Assembly (NCBI GenBank): GCA_934393265.1
Contig: CAKRQL010000025.1
Span: forward strand, 1-52,459
Reading direction: 5' to 3'
DNA length: 52,459 nt
Origin: an uncultured Eubacteriales bacterium
GTDB taxonomy: Bacteria; Bacillota; Clostridia; Oscillospirales; CAG-272
The translations under genes and the position numbers were made by a program. The number at the start of each line of letters is the position of its first letter. Position 1 is the first letter of the stretch. The notes beneath the pieces are model-generated. The model worked only from the letters and a program-made list of their open reading frames with translations, had not been told where the DNA came from and did no database searches. Of this stretch, positions 25,651 through 35,459 are shown in pieces.

Positions 25651-28600
25651 ATGAAAAACCTCCGCTTACTTCTGATTATTGCGGTGTGCGTTTTCTGCCT
25701 TTCGGCATCCTTCGCCTGTAAGACGGATACCCCGCCGTCCCCACCGGACGACGGCACCGCACCGACCCCCGAAAGGGAAGTAAAGATAACCGCAGTGACC
25801 GGGACGGTCATACGCGATACGGAGCTCCCCGTGTATGATTTCACGCGCCTCTTCACCGTCACCTCAGACGGCGAGGCGGTGAGTGTCCTTTCGGAGTGGA
25901 TTGACTCCTCCGATGTAAAGCATGAGCCCGGGAGCTACTACGTCACCTGTACGTACGGCGGAAAGCAGGCTATTGCAATAATAACCGTGCGCTCCGTCGT
26001 ATACGAAATAAAGCTCTCCTCCCCCTCCGTCTCTATAAAGCAGGAGCAGGTCGCAACCTTCTCCCCCATTGATTTCTTCTCGGCTACCGAGGACGGGGTG
26101 CCCATGACGCTCACCGCGGACATGTTCGTCTCAGACCTCTCCCGGGAGGTCGGAGGCTACACCTGCACTCTGACCCTCGGCTCTGCCTCCGAGACCCTCC
26201 GCATTGAGGTAATGCCGGACCATCTGCTCGAGGTGATACCCGCCTACCGTGAGCTCTCGCTTACGGCGGAGGAGACTTTTGGCTACGATTTCACGACCCT
26301 CTTCACCCTCTATGCAGACGGGCTCCCCGTCCGGGTGACGGAGGACATGATAGACACGTCGGCTCTCCGATCCCCCGAGCTCGGAAAGAGCTACGACATC
26401 ATCTTCTCATATAAAATGGGAAATACCTCCTGCCGGCAGACGATAACGATAACCGTATGCGAGGAGGAGGAGACGATTGTCACGGCGAGGAGCGTCGTAA
26501 CCTACCCGAACAGCCCGGTAATAGACCTGACAACCCTCTTCGAGGTGAAAAAGGGCGACAAAAGCCTGAGTGTCACCCCCGATATGATAGAGGGAACGGT
26601 GGACTATAACGGCACGGGAATTTATGAGATAACCCTGAGCTACCCCGGCTGTGCCCCCGCCGTCGCGACGGTGGAAATACGTGCCGGCGTCGTGATACTC
26701 GCCCCGGAGACGGTGACCGTCCGCCGCGGGACTGACAAGTCGCTCTATGACTTCTCCTCCGACTTCACGGTTATAGTCAACGGAATAAGATTCTACGACT
26801 TCACGTCCGGTTCCCTCGACGTCTCCGCGGTCTCCTTTGACCGATCGGGCGACGGCGGGAGCGCCACCCTGACTATACGCTACAACAAGGACCCCCTGAC
26901 AGGGCTCGCCGGTAAGGCAAATTACACCGACTACACGGCGACGGTAAGGTATCTCGTCACCGAGAACACCTACACCGCGACTGTCATATCCGACAGCGTG
27001 CTTCTCCCCGCGGGGACAGGGAGCTATGACATATTCGGGAATCTGCGCGTGTCGATAAACGGAATAAACCAGACCTTCACGACAAATCCGGAATACGCGG
27101 ATCCGATCTCCTGCTATGTGCGTCTGCTCTCCTCCCCCGTTGACTTCAGCTCTGCGGCGACGCAGAGAATACGCATAGCCGTGTACGTAAACGGACCGGA
27201 GAACGACCCGATAGAATTATCCTACGACCTCAGAATAGAGAGCGGTGTGGAAATCTCCGCCTCCGGCGCGTGGGTCTTTGCGGGCTATCCGTTATCTATA
27301 CGCGACCTCTTCACAATACGCGACAACGGCGAGAGCGTCACGGTAACCTATGAAATGCTGCACGGCAGGGTCGACATCTTCACCCCCGGTGTGTACAGCG
27401 TAACGGTTATCTACCGCGGTATAGAAAAAACCGCCTCCGTCGTCGTGTTTGACGCGGGTATTCTCGGCACATACGAAACGAGGCTCACGACAATAGGCTC
27501 GGAGGACGAGACCGACGAGGACGGATATGTCACGCCGGGTAACGCTAAGGTAATACTGCCCGACCTCACAATATCCGCGGACGGAAAGGCGGTCTCGGGC
27601 GGCGATACCTATGAAATCGTCGGCGGGCTCGACGGTCATACGCTCATACTGAAAAAGGCGCAGAACACCTACACCCTGCACTATTCCGACGGTATAATAG
27701 TCCTCGACCCGGACAACAGCGTAAAGCTCGGCTTCAATGATGCGAAGCGTCCGCTCGTCTACTTCAGAACCGATATGTGGGATGTAAAGGCACGGGTCAC
27801 GGTGAACTACGGCTCACAGTACGTCCTTGCATCGACAAACACATCATACAGCATTGACACCTTCAGAATAGAGTCGAAGGACGGCACGAGGACAATGTGG
27901 TACGCCCTGAGGGTACGGCTCGCCGAAAAGACCTCCGCCGACACGGTTTACGTAGTCGGCTGGGGCGCGGCAGAGTACCCGGAGAACTTCACTCCCGGGG
28001 CGGGCGTCGTCTCCTCTCTGCTCTTTGACGGCGAGAGCTACTCATTCACAATGTCAAGCCGCACGGAGGCAAAGGTAAACCGGCAGGATAACTCCCGCCC
28101 GTGGGCAAACCGGCGCTTCACCGGCACGCTCGGCGGTGATGAGGCTGTCCTTGTCACCGACCAGTACGAGAATTACACCCTCACCGTGGGCGGAAATGTT
28201 ATCTTCCGCCTGAACCTCACAAACGACATGGCGGCGATGAAGAACGGCGGCGTAAACTACGCGGCGGGAATACTCTTCGTATACTCCGGGGGGTCCTCCG
28301 AGGGCGACCCGTACAGCTACCGATTCATTATCGATACCGAGGCGGGCACCTTCACCGTTTTGGAGCGTGATCCGCTCTTCGGCGTGTACACCCTCGGAGA
28401 CTGTACCCTGTTCCTTGACGGCTACGGCACGGGATATATCTCGTTTGACAAAACGAGCTATAAGCAGACGCTCCTCACCTATACGGAAAAGGACAACCGC
28501 CTGACCGTCCGCTACCGCGACACCCTCCCGGGCTTTGCCTACGGGGACGGCGCGGAGCTCTGGGTCAGCCCGCTTCTCAATCTCCTGACGGTCAGCGAGA

Positions 28601-29973
28601 TGCCCGGCACGGACAACGCGGGGCGCATATTTGAAAACACGTATATAACAAACGGCGCGATAGTCGAAATATCGAATGCGCAGATAGGCGCGGGTGCCTC
28701 GGCGCGCGATGAGCTCCTCGGGAATATCCGCATAATCACCCCGGACGGAGAGCTCGCCGGAGCCGAAAAGACGGCGGCGATAAACTTAAAAGCCGTCAAA
28801 TTCAGCGCAGAGGGCTACTATGAGTTCACCGTGACGGTCCCCGTCCTCGGCGAGGCTGTCACCTGCCGGTATGCGGTAGCGATAATCCCCGCAATATGCG
28901 AGGGTAAGCCGATCTCAGCCGTATGGGGTCAGGGGACGCTCAGCTCCGGGTATTCTCTCACAATCGACGACTGGGGCAAGGTAACGCTCAGAAATTCCGG
29001 GACGGTTTATTACGGTCTCGCCACGGTGAGTGACGACGGCACGGCATTTACGGCGCGCGTGCGCTCCGGTACAGACAGCTTACTGCTGAGCGGCAGGATA
29101 ATCTCCGACGGGCTTCTCCGCGTCGGTATCACCGGCGGGGTGAACGTCACCGACTACTTCACCACGGGAGCCTATAGTATCACGGGCAAGGCTGGAATGT
29201 ACCTGCGCGCCTACACAGTCGGAGGAAGCACCTCATTCTTCCTCGCGGCGGCTCTGACCAGCGAGGGCTCGCCCGCCGTGGTCAGCGTGCTATCCGGCGA
29301 TATGTTCACAACCGGGGCGATAATCTCCGTAACGACCGGCGACGGCACGGTAATTCTCCGCGTAAACGGCTGGGCTGATACGCGCACAGGGCTCACACAG
29401 TCCGACAGATGGCGCGGCGAATACCTGACCGCGGCGGGAGATTTCCTGACGCTCGACGGCTTCGGATCTGCGGTATACGGCGGTCTTCGTGGCGAATACC
29501 GCATGAACGGCGAGCTCGCCGTCCTGACGACCGACAGGCTCCGCGCCTTCCGCATTGATACCGTAAGTCTCACCTGCGAGGAGGTTACCGTCGTCCTTAA
29601 CATTCAGAGCTTCGCCGGGCGGAGCTATACCGCAGAATATAGCTACGTCTGCTCAAACTACACCTACACGGCAACAACTGTAATTACGTTCGGCGATGAC
29701 GGAAAGGTGCGGATAACCTCCGTATCTCCGTCGCATGACAGCTCCTCCGACGGATGCGAGGAGGACAGCTATCAGCCGCCCTTTACCTGCCCCTACAGCG
29801 TCGGTCGCTATACAGTCTCCGGTGACAGACTGACAATTGACACAGGCTCGTACAAAATCACATTCATGATAACCGATGTGGTAGGGCTCACAGCTCTTGT
29901 CTGCACCGAAACCGACCTTCCGACAGGGGTACAGGGATATTTCGGCGCGGGAACAATTTTCCCGGCAGGATAA
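25651..29973 (+). CDS. large lipoprotein with tandem Ig-like repeats
   Basis: A 1440-residue lipoprotein with lipobox SFAC (Cys23) and a Pro-rich linker. Up to about residue 610 the chain is a string of roughly 75-90 residue Ig-like units. Each shows a YDFTTLFTV-like strand, a VTxDMID turn and a GxYxVTxxY closing strand. At least five are clear, with a longer divergent stretch between the fifth and the last. Later regions hold the beta motif GxYxxxxxxLxLDGxG (FGVYTLGDCTLFLDGYG; RGEYLTAAGDFLTLDGFG), also found three times in the next protein. No enzymatic motif was seen. The start follows GAGGGGGT, 15 bases after the previous stop. It is probably an extended stalk with binding domains. Confidence 0.8.
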   Translation: MKNLRLLLIIAVCVFCLSASFACKTDTPPSPPDDGTAPTPEREVKITAVTGTVIRDTELPVYDFTRLFTVTSDGEAVSVLSEWIDSSDVKHEPGSYYVTCTYGGKQAIAIITVRSVVYEIKLSSPSVSIKQEQVATFSPIDFFSATEDGVPMTLTADMFVSDLSREVGGYTCTLTLGSASETLRIEVMPDHLLEVIPAYRELSLTAEETFGYDFTTLFTLYADGLPVRVTEDMIDTSALRSPELGKSYDIIFSYKMGNTSCRQTITITVCEEEETIVTARSVVTYPNSPVIDLTTLFEVKKGDKSLSVTPDMIEGTVDYNGTGIYEITLSYPGCAPAVATVEIRAGVVILAPETVTVRRGTDKSLYDFSSDFTVIVNGIRFYDFTSGSLDVSAVSFDRSGDGGSATLTIRYNKDPLTGLAGKANYTDYTATVRYLVTENTYTATVISDSVLLPAGTGSYDIFGNLRVSINGINQTFTTNPEYADPISCYVRLLSSPVDFSSAATQRIRIAVYVNGPENDPIELSYDLRIESGVEISASGAWVFAGYPLSIRDLFTIRDNGESVTVTYEMLHGRVDIFTPGVYSVTVIYRGIEKTASVVVFDAGILGTYETRLTTIGSEDETDEDGYVTPGNAKVILPDLTISADGKAVSGGDTYEIVGGLDGHTLILKKAQNTYTLHYSDGIIVLDPDNSVKLGFNDAKRPLVYFRTDMWDVKARVTVNYGSQYVLASTNTSYSIDTFRIESKDGTRTMWYALRVRLAEKTSADTVYVVGWGAAEYPENFTPGAGVVSSLLFDGESYSFTMSSRTEAKVNRQDNSRPWANRRFTGTLGGDEAVLVTDQYENYTLTVGGNVIFRLNLTNDMAAMKNGGVNYAAGILFVYSGGSSEGDPYSYRFIIDTEAGTFTVLERDPLFGVYTLGDCTLFLDGYGTGYISFDKTSYKQTLLTYTEKDNRLTVRYRDTLPGFAYGDGAELWVSPLLNLLTVSEMPGTDNAGRIFENTYITNGAIVEISNAQIGAGASARDELLGNIRIITPDGELAGAEKTAAINLKAVKFSAEGYYEFTVTVPVLGEAVTCRYAVAIIPAICEGKPISAVWGQGTLSSGYSLTIDDWGKVTLRNSGTVYYGLATVSDDGTAFTARVRSGTDSLLLSGRIISDGLLRVGITGGVNVTDYFTTGAYSITGKAGMYLRAYTVGGSTSFFLAAALTSEGSPAVVSVLSGDMFTTGAIISVTTGDGTVILRVNGWADTRTGLTQSDRWRGEYLTAAGDFLTLDGFGSAVYGGLRGEYRMNGELAVLTTDRLRAFRIDTVSLTCEEVTVVLNIQSFAGRSYTAEYSYVCSNYTYTATTVITFGDDGKVRITSVSPSHDSSSDGCEEDSYQPPFTCPYSVGRYTVSGDRLTIDTGSYKITFMITDVVGLTALVCTETDLPTGVQGYFGAGTIFPAG

Positions 29974-29993
29974 GAAATCAGATAGTCACATCA

Positions 29994-30015
29994 CCGGCGG
30001 GAGCCACCCCGCCGG
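29994..30015 (+). promoter_or_regulatory. intercistronic stem-loop before the last lipoprotein
   Basis: CCGGCGGG (29994-30001), a six-base loop, and CCCGCCGG (30008-30015). A moderately T-rich stretch follows but no run of T, so it is at most a weak attenuator. The next gene starts 45 bases later behind AAAGGAGA. Confidence 0.5.
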
Positions 30016-30060
30016 GTATCAACAAACGTTTATTCTATATCAATATAAAGGAGATACACA

Positions 30061-33000
30061 ATGAAAGGCAAAAAGCAACTTGCTCTCATCGGCGTGCTTC
30101 TGCTCCTTATATGTATCGTGTTCACGGCATGTCACAAGGAACACGACTACACCGTGTGGAGCATAACGGCAGCGCCGACGGAAGCCGAGGGCGGCAAGGC
30201 TCTCGGCAAATGCGAATGCGGAGATGAAAAGGAATTTGACATCCCCGCGCTCAGCGACACGACCGTATGGACAAAGGAGGTTACCAGAGCCGCAACTCAT
30301 ACCGAAACCGGCGAGGCGACCTACACGTCAAAGTACGGCACGGTAAAGGTTACCATCCCCGAGACCGCTCACGGCTTCGGCGACTGGACGATAACAAAGG
30401 CGCCCACCGAAACCGAGACCGGCTCCGCGACCCGCTCCTGCACCTGCGGGAGCAGCGAGACCGTAACCCTCCCCGTTCTCACCGACAGCGTATGGACGCT
30501 CACCGAGACTCCCGCGACGCATGAAGCCGACGGCAAAAAGGTGTACACCTCCGTCTACGGCAAGGTCACGGTAGTTATCAAGATGATCCCCCACACCTAC
30601 GGCGACTGGACGATAACAAAGGAGCCCACCGAAACCGAGACCGGAACCGCCGCTCACACCTGTGAGTGCGGATATACCGAGACCGTAACAATCCCTGCCC
30701 TCACAGACAGCATCTGGACGGCGACAACCACCCCCGCGACCCATGAAGCGGCAGGAAAGACGGTATATACCTCCGTCTACGGCGAGGTTACGGTGGTTAT
30801 CGCGATGATCCCCCACACCTACGGCGACTGGACGATAACCGAGAAGCCGACGCTGACAAAAACAGGCTCCGCAACCCACACCTGTGAGTGCGGACACGAG
30901 GAGACCGCGACGGTCCCCGTCCTCACCGACACCACCGTCTGGAGCTGTGAGCACCATGCCGCAACATATAACGAGGCGGGCAAGGATATCTACACCTCGG
31001 TCTACGGCGAGGTAAGCGTCACGCTTGAGAAGCTCCGCGCTCCCTACGACGGGAAGACCTACATGAATGTTCTTGTAAAGCCCGGAAAGAAAGCCGGAGC
31101 CTTCAACCCCGGAACATCATGGGAAGATGCAAGACTTACTCTTGACATGAACGGCGCCGGGCGCGGCGAGGCGTACCCCTTCAGAGGCTACACCGTGATA
31201 ACCATGGTTGACCCCGCGACAGGCCTTGTAAACATAAGAGTTTACGGTCTGAAGAGCGTACCGACAGAGGAAACCGACCCGGGTGAAGACTGGGGCTATG
31301 GCGGCGACGAGGGCTACGTCACCTCCGGCGAGTATGTCGTAGACTACGACGACTACACCGATTATGCCGGATATGTGGATTTCGCCACCGGACTTATAAT
31401 GAGAGTCAACGGCGCGTCCTACGACGACTTCTTCCTCTATATACCGCTTGATAACAACACGGATAAGCCTACCGTTACTCTCTCGGTATTCAATAACATC
31501 CTCATAACCGGTACCTGCGTTATCGGTGAGATAAACAGAAGCTTCTTCACGGACGGCAGCCGCGTGCACTTCGGCGTGACCTTCACGGGCAAGGACAACG
31601 CTCCCCTGACTGCCGACGCGACCTATAACGCTCCCTATCTCTACATAAAGAGCGGCGAGGACGGAGCACTCATAGCCTCCTTCGGCTACGACGGAGAGAA
31701 GCAGTGCCCGCTCGACGGACTTGAGGGCACGTATACGGGGGATGAGAGCCTTGTCCTCTCCGGCTACGGAAAGCTCACCCTCGGCGATAAGAACGGCGAG
31801 TACTCAAAGGCTCCCGACGGGGCGGATTACGACCTCGACCTCTGGCTCCTCGACGATGACGGAAGCCGCGTCTCCTACCGCCGCATAAAATTCGGCGAGG
31901 GCGGCAGCTACACGTTAAGCGCGCCCAAGGCGAGAATAACGTTCAGTGCCGGTGAGTACGCAGACGTTGCCGACGTCGTCACGGACCTCAACGTAGCGTT
32001 CGTTCTTCCCGTCCCCACGAATGCTACCATGACTTTCAAGGGCTGGTACCTCGACGCAGAGTGCACTCTCCCCGCCGGCGACAGCATACTCCCGACGGCT
32101 GATATAACGCTCTATGCGAAGTGGGTTGCAAAGGTGAAGATAAACCTCGTCGGCACACTTGACGGCGACAGCAGCACGCTCTATGTCGGCGACGGCGACA
32201 GCATCGGCAGCTATCTCCCCGACTACAAGACAGACCTTGCCGGCTGGCGTAAATTCTCCGGCTGGTACCTCGATACAAACGGCGACGGCAAGTATGACGA
32301 GGGCGACACGCTCCTCGAGCTTGACACGGTCATAACCGCGGAGGACGCTGATGCAACCGTAGTTGCCCGCTGGATGGCTCTTCCCCTCTACTACGGCACC
32401 TTCAACGGTGCAGAGCTCTGGGGCGTGAGCTACGGAAACGGCACGAACAACACAAAGACTCTCACTATCGACGAGAACGGCAAAATGACAGGCTTCCGCA
32501 CGGGTACCGTCGCATCCTATGACCCGGATACACAGATCCTCACCTATACGGACGCTGATGGCAAGACCTATATACTCTTCTTTGATGCCGCAACGGGAAT
32601 AATAGCCGCACCCGAATACGCGGGCGGAACCGAGCTCGGAACCGGCTTCCATATTCTCAGCCGTGAGACCGAGAGCGGCGCGACTATCCCGCAGCACTTT
32701 GCGGTAAGGACCGTAAAGGCTCCCGGCGGAACCGTTCAAGGGCTCTATGCGAGATTTGTAAAGCTCAATACAAAGCTCGGCGAGAATACGATAGTCCTTG
32801 TCTACAATAACCGCATCTACTCCGGAATAACGATAGCCGACACAGCCGGCACGGCACTTGACATCGACGGCATAAAGGCGTCGAAAACCGTTGTGGTCAC
32901 CGCATCGGACGGCACGCGCGTGCTTGCCCTCGCTGCAAAGAATGCCGCGCTCTCCGGGTCCGACACCGTGGCTCTTGACGAGTATTACGGAACCTATACA

Positions 33001-35235
33001 AACGGCTCTGAGAGTCTGACCCTCGACGGCACCGGAGCTATCACCTACGGCGAGAAGAGCGGTGCTTACACCCTCCGCGAGGACGGCAGCTTCGATGTCT
33101 ATTTCGCAAAGGACGGAAAGAATGTCGAGTACTGCATACTCACCCTTGACGGCAAGAGCTTCAGTATCGTTACCCCGACCGTCACGGTGATATTTGAGAC
33201 CGCGTACGGCACACTTGACGAAACCACTCTTACTCTCAACAAGAATATCGTCATAACCCTTCCCGCAGGTCTTACCGACTCCGGAATGATATTCCGCGGC
33301 TGGTATCTCTCGACCGACAGCGACAAGACCCTTCTCCCCGCAGCCTATACCCCGACGGAAGACGTCACACTCGTGGCAAAGTGGGATGTAAAGGTCACCG
33401 TTACCGTTATCTATAACGACGGCACAACGGCGAATAAAACCTTTGAGTACGGCACGGGCGACAAGACGAATATCCCCGACCCCGTGTATGCAAAACACAA
33501 GTTTGACGGCTGGTTCACCACCTCCACATTCGACGTGGGAACCGAGTGGACGAACGGCGCGCTCACCTCATCCGTAACCATATACGCGAAGTGGAGCGAG
33601 GCACCGATATACAATAACGACTATGTGCCGGTAGAGATAACCGGGAAAAACGCAAATGGCAATACGTCGAGCGTCTATGTAAGAGGTCTCGTTCTGGCGA
33701 TAAGCCCGAACGGAACGGCTACCGGAACCATGTGGCCATTCAGAGGCGATGTTGTTGTCAGAAATTACAACTCTGAGACCGGATACCTCGAGATAGTCGT
33801 GGCGGGCTCCTCAACCTATCGCGGATATATCGACCCGGAGAGTGGCTTCATAGTCATGACCTACAAGAGCGGCGACTCCGCCGTGCTCGGCGAGGTATTC
33901 CTCATGGTCGTGAGCAGCTCCTCTTCCGCAGTCCCCATTTCATCCGTATCCTCTTCGTACTGGAACGCCGGAATGACCCGTGCCATAGAGTACAGCTACA
34001 CGGACAGCGACGGAAACGCTAAGGTATTCCGCGCATTCGTGAACAACGGCAAGGTGTACTTCAATGTAACCTTCTCCGACGCGCTGACAGGCGGTAACGC
34101 CGTCGCCGGCAATAGCTGCTACACGGCAAAGACGCTCTTCGTATTCGATAAGGGCGGAAATGAGCTCGCGCGCTTCGGCTACAACGGCACAACCCTTGTA
34201 GCCCTTGACGGCTATGAGGGCAGCTACACCGGAGCATCGGGCGACCTGACGCTCAACGGTATAAACGAGGTAACAACAGGCGGCAATACCGGAACCTATA
34301 CAAAGGCGGCAGACGGCTCCTCCTACACCTTCGATGTCTATATGACCGAGGGCGACAAGACGGTATACTATGAGCTCACCGTCAACAAGGCTGACGCTAC
34401 CTATACGATGGTAAAGCCTATGGTGGAAATCACCTTCGATTACGGCGGGCACGGGGACAACGCGACCGTCTCCTATAACAAGAACGTACCGATAACGCTC
34501 ACCGTACCGACAGCCGACGGCTATGTATTCAGATACTGGTACGTAACCGAGGGGACGGCGCTGACCACTCTCACTCCTACCGAGGACGTAACCCTCCACG
34601 CAAAGTGGGACCTCAGCGTCATGCTTACGATAGTTTTCGGTAACGGTCTGGAGAACGGCAGCTATCCTTACGGCGCGGGCGACGCGCTCAACATGTCGGA
34701 GTACGCCCCCGCGTATACAAACGGAAAGAAGTTTGCAGGCTGGTACACCGATGAGGCTCTCACCACCGCTCTCACCGACACGACAATATCCGGAAATCTC
34801 ACCGTATATTGCAAATGGGTAGAAGCCGCACCCGCGACAGTTGAGAACACGAGCTCAACTGCAAGCAAGTGCTTTACCTACGATGCGCAGACCGGGGTCT
34901 GGACGAGCGGAAATGCCGGGCTCAACAGCTCAAAATCCATAATAAAAATCACCGCCCTCTCGGATATAACCATTACCTTCAGCTACTGGGCATCCTCCGA
35001 GCAGGAGACGAAGTGGGATTACTTCTACGTAAAGAAGAACGGCGCCACGGTTCTCTACACCGACGGCGGCACATCCACAACCGAGAACTATAAGGAAGCC
35101 ACGATAACCCTCAAGGCAGGCGAGTATATCGAGCTTGTCTATACAAAGGACGGCTCCACAAGCAGCGGGCTTGATAAGGCTTTCATAAAGGACCTTAAGA
35201 TAAACGACATCGCCGTAACCTCCTACGACGCATAA
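30061..35235 (+). CDS. large modular lipoprotein with CxCG repeats, InlB repeats and lectin-like C-terminus
   Basis: A 1724-residue lipoprotein with lipobox FTAC (Cys24). Residues of about 30-325 hold four units of about 74 residues, each with WTITxxPTxTxxGxAxxxCxCG, an IPAL strand and VYTSVYGxVTV. The central two units repeat with an exact 222-base period. From about 330 to 1600 three modules of roughly 400 residues follow. Each runs through a beta-rich domain, a GxYTxxxxxLxLxGxG hairpin (near 555, 977 and 1387) and InlB/Flg_new repeats (FRGWYLS...VTLVAKW). The last 130 residues look like a carbohydrate-binding jelly roll (TITFSYWASSEQETKWDYFYV...LKAGEYIELVY). There is no catalytic motif. 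It is probably the operon's final surface adhesin or ligand-binding protein. Confidence 0.82.
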   Translation: MKGKKQLALIGVLLLLICIVFTACHKEHDYTVWSITAAPTEAEGGKALGKCECGDEKEFDIPALSDTTVWTKEVTRAATHTETGEATYTSKYGTVKVTIPETAHGFGDWTITKAPTETETGSATRSCTCGSSETVTLPVLTDSVWTLTETPATHEADGKKVYTSVYGKVTVVIKMIPHTYGDWTITKEPTETETGTAAHTCECGYTETVTIPALTDSIWTATTTPATHEAAGKTVYTSVYGEVTVVIAMIPHTYGDWTITEKPTLTKTGSATHTCECGHEETATVPVLTDTTVWSCEHHAATYNEAGKDIYTSVYGEVSVTLEKLRAPYDGKTYMNVLVKPGKKAGAFNPGTSWEDARLTLDMNGAGRGEAYPFRGYTVITMVDPATGLVNIRVYGLKSVPTEETDPGEDWGYGGDEGYVTSGEYVVDYDDYTDYAGYVDFATGLIMRVNGASYDDFFLYIPLDNNTDKPTVTLSVFNNILITGTCVIGEINRSFFTDGSRVHFGVTFTGKDNAPLTADATYNAPYLYIKSGEDGALIASFGYDGEKQCPLDGLEGTYTGDESLVLSGYGKLTLGDKNGEYSKAPDGADYDLDLWLLDDDGSRVSYRRIKFGEGGSYTLSAPKARITFSAGEYADVADVVTDLNVAFVLPVPTNATMTFKGWYLDAECTLPAGDSILPTADITLYAKWVAKVKINLVGTLDGDSSTLYVGDGDSIGSYLPDYKTDLAGWRKFSGWYLDTNGDGKYDEGDTLLELDTVITAEDADATVVARWMALPLYYGTFNGAELWGVSYGNGTNNTKTLTIDENGKMTGFRTGTVASYDPDTQILTYTDADGKTYILFFDAATGIIAAPEYAGGTELGTGFHILSRETESGATIPQHFAVRTVKAPGGTVQGLYARFVKLNTKLGENTIVLVYNNRIYSGITIADTAGTALDIDGIKASKTVVVTASDGTRVLALAAKNAALSGSDTVALDEYYGTYTNGSESLTLDGTGAITYGEKSGAYTLREDGSFDVYFAKDGKNVEYCILTLDGKSFSIVTPTVTVIFETAYGTLDETTLTLNKNIVITLPAGLTDSGMIFRGWYLSTDSDKTLLPAAYTPTEDVTLVAKWDVKVTVTVIYNDGTTANKTFEYGTGDKTNIPDPVYAKHKFDGWFTTSTFDVGTEWTNGALTSSVTIYAKWSEAPIYNNDYVPVEITGKNANGNTSSVYVRGLVLAISPNGTATGTMWPFRGDVVVRNYNSETGYLEIVVAGSSTYRGYIDPESGFIVMTYKSGDSAVLGEVFLMVVSSSSSAVPISSVSSSYWNAGMTRAIEYSYTDSDGNAKVFRAFVNNGKVYFNVTFSDALTGGNAVAGNSCYTAKTLFVFDKGGNELARFGYNGTTLVALDGYEGSYTGASGDLTLNGINEVTTGGNTGTYTKAADGSSYTFDVYMTEGDKTVYYELTVNKADATYTMVKPMVEITFDYGGHGDNATVSYNKNVPITLTVPTADGYVFRYWYVTEGTALTTLTPTEDVTLHAKWDLSVMLTIVFGNGLENGSYPYGAGDALNMSEYAPAYTNGKKFAGWYTDEALTTALTDTTISGNLTVYCKWVEAAPATVENTSSTASKCFTYDAQTGVWTSGNAGLNSSKSIIKITALSDITITFSYWASSEQETKWDYFYVKKNGATVLYTDGGTSTTENYKEATITLKAGEYIELVYTKDGSTSSGLDKAFIKDLKINDIAVTSYDA
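30361..31029 (+). repeat. 222-base coding repeats (CxCG units)
   Basis: Three tandem units follow a diverged first unit. The phrase encoding HTYGDWTIT occurs at 30591 and again at 30813, exactly 222 bases apart. Each unit encodes one CxCG pair, one ATxxEAxGK segment and one VYTSVYG segment. The nucleotide identity between the second and third units is high enough to allow recombination. Confidence 0.8.
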
Positions 35236-35267
35236 ACCGACACCGCAAAAGACAAAAGCTCATGGGC

Positions 35268-35296
35268 GGGAGCCGTATAAAAAGCATACGGCTCTC
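35268..35296 (+). terminator. weak hairpin after the last lipoprotein
   Basis: GAGCCGTAT (35270-35278), loop AAAAAGC, ATACGGCTC (35286-35294), extended by two more pairs. It lies 33 bases after the stop codon but has no T-run behind it. It may protect the transcript 3' end; the real terminator is probably at 35460-35498. Confidence 0.45.
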
Positions 35297-35300
35297 ACGT

Positions 35301-35430
35301 GGAAAATCCTGCGTGCAAAAGCCCCATGAAGATCTCATGAGAAAAATCCTGCATGCAAAAGCCCCTTGAAGATCTCATGAGGAAAATCCTGCATGCAAAA
35401 GCCTCATTAAAAATAATACCGAAAAATCCC
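35301..35430. repeat. 40-base tandem repeat between convergent operons
   Basis: Units start at 35301, 35341 and 35381, each beginning GRAAAATCCTGCRTGCAAAA. The first two match over their whole length except for a few bases; the third diverges in its second half, and a fourth begins at 35421 (GAAAAATCCC). Units contain GCATGC and CTCATGAG palindromes. No gene is visible in 35236-35546; the reverse-strand ORF over the repeat is low-complexity and not supported. Confidence 0.85.
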
Positions 35431-35456
35431 CGCGCCGGCAATCGCCGGCACGGGGA
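35426..35456 (+). terminator. GC-rich hairpin preceding the main terminator
   Basis: CCCCG and GCCGGC pair with GCCGGC and CGGGG around an AATC loop, with one mismatch. It directly precedes the stronger hairpin at 35460, which has a related loop (CAATC). Two stacked hairpins could act together as a fail-safe stop. Confidence 0.45.
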
Positions 35457-35459
35457 CAG

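Noticed and set aside
31915..33498. 527-codon reverse ORF opposite the last lipoprotein
   Set aside because: Shadow frame of a repetitive GC-rich gene; the forward product has a signal peptide, domains and operon context.
35301..35430. CRISPR array
   Set aside because: The 40-base units are directly adjacent with no unique spacers and no cas genes nearby.
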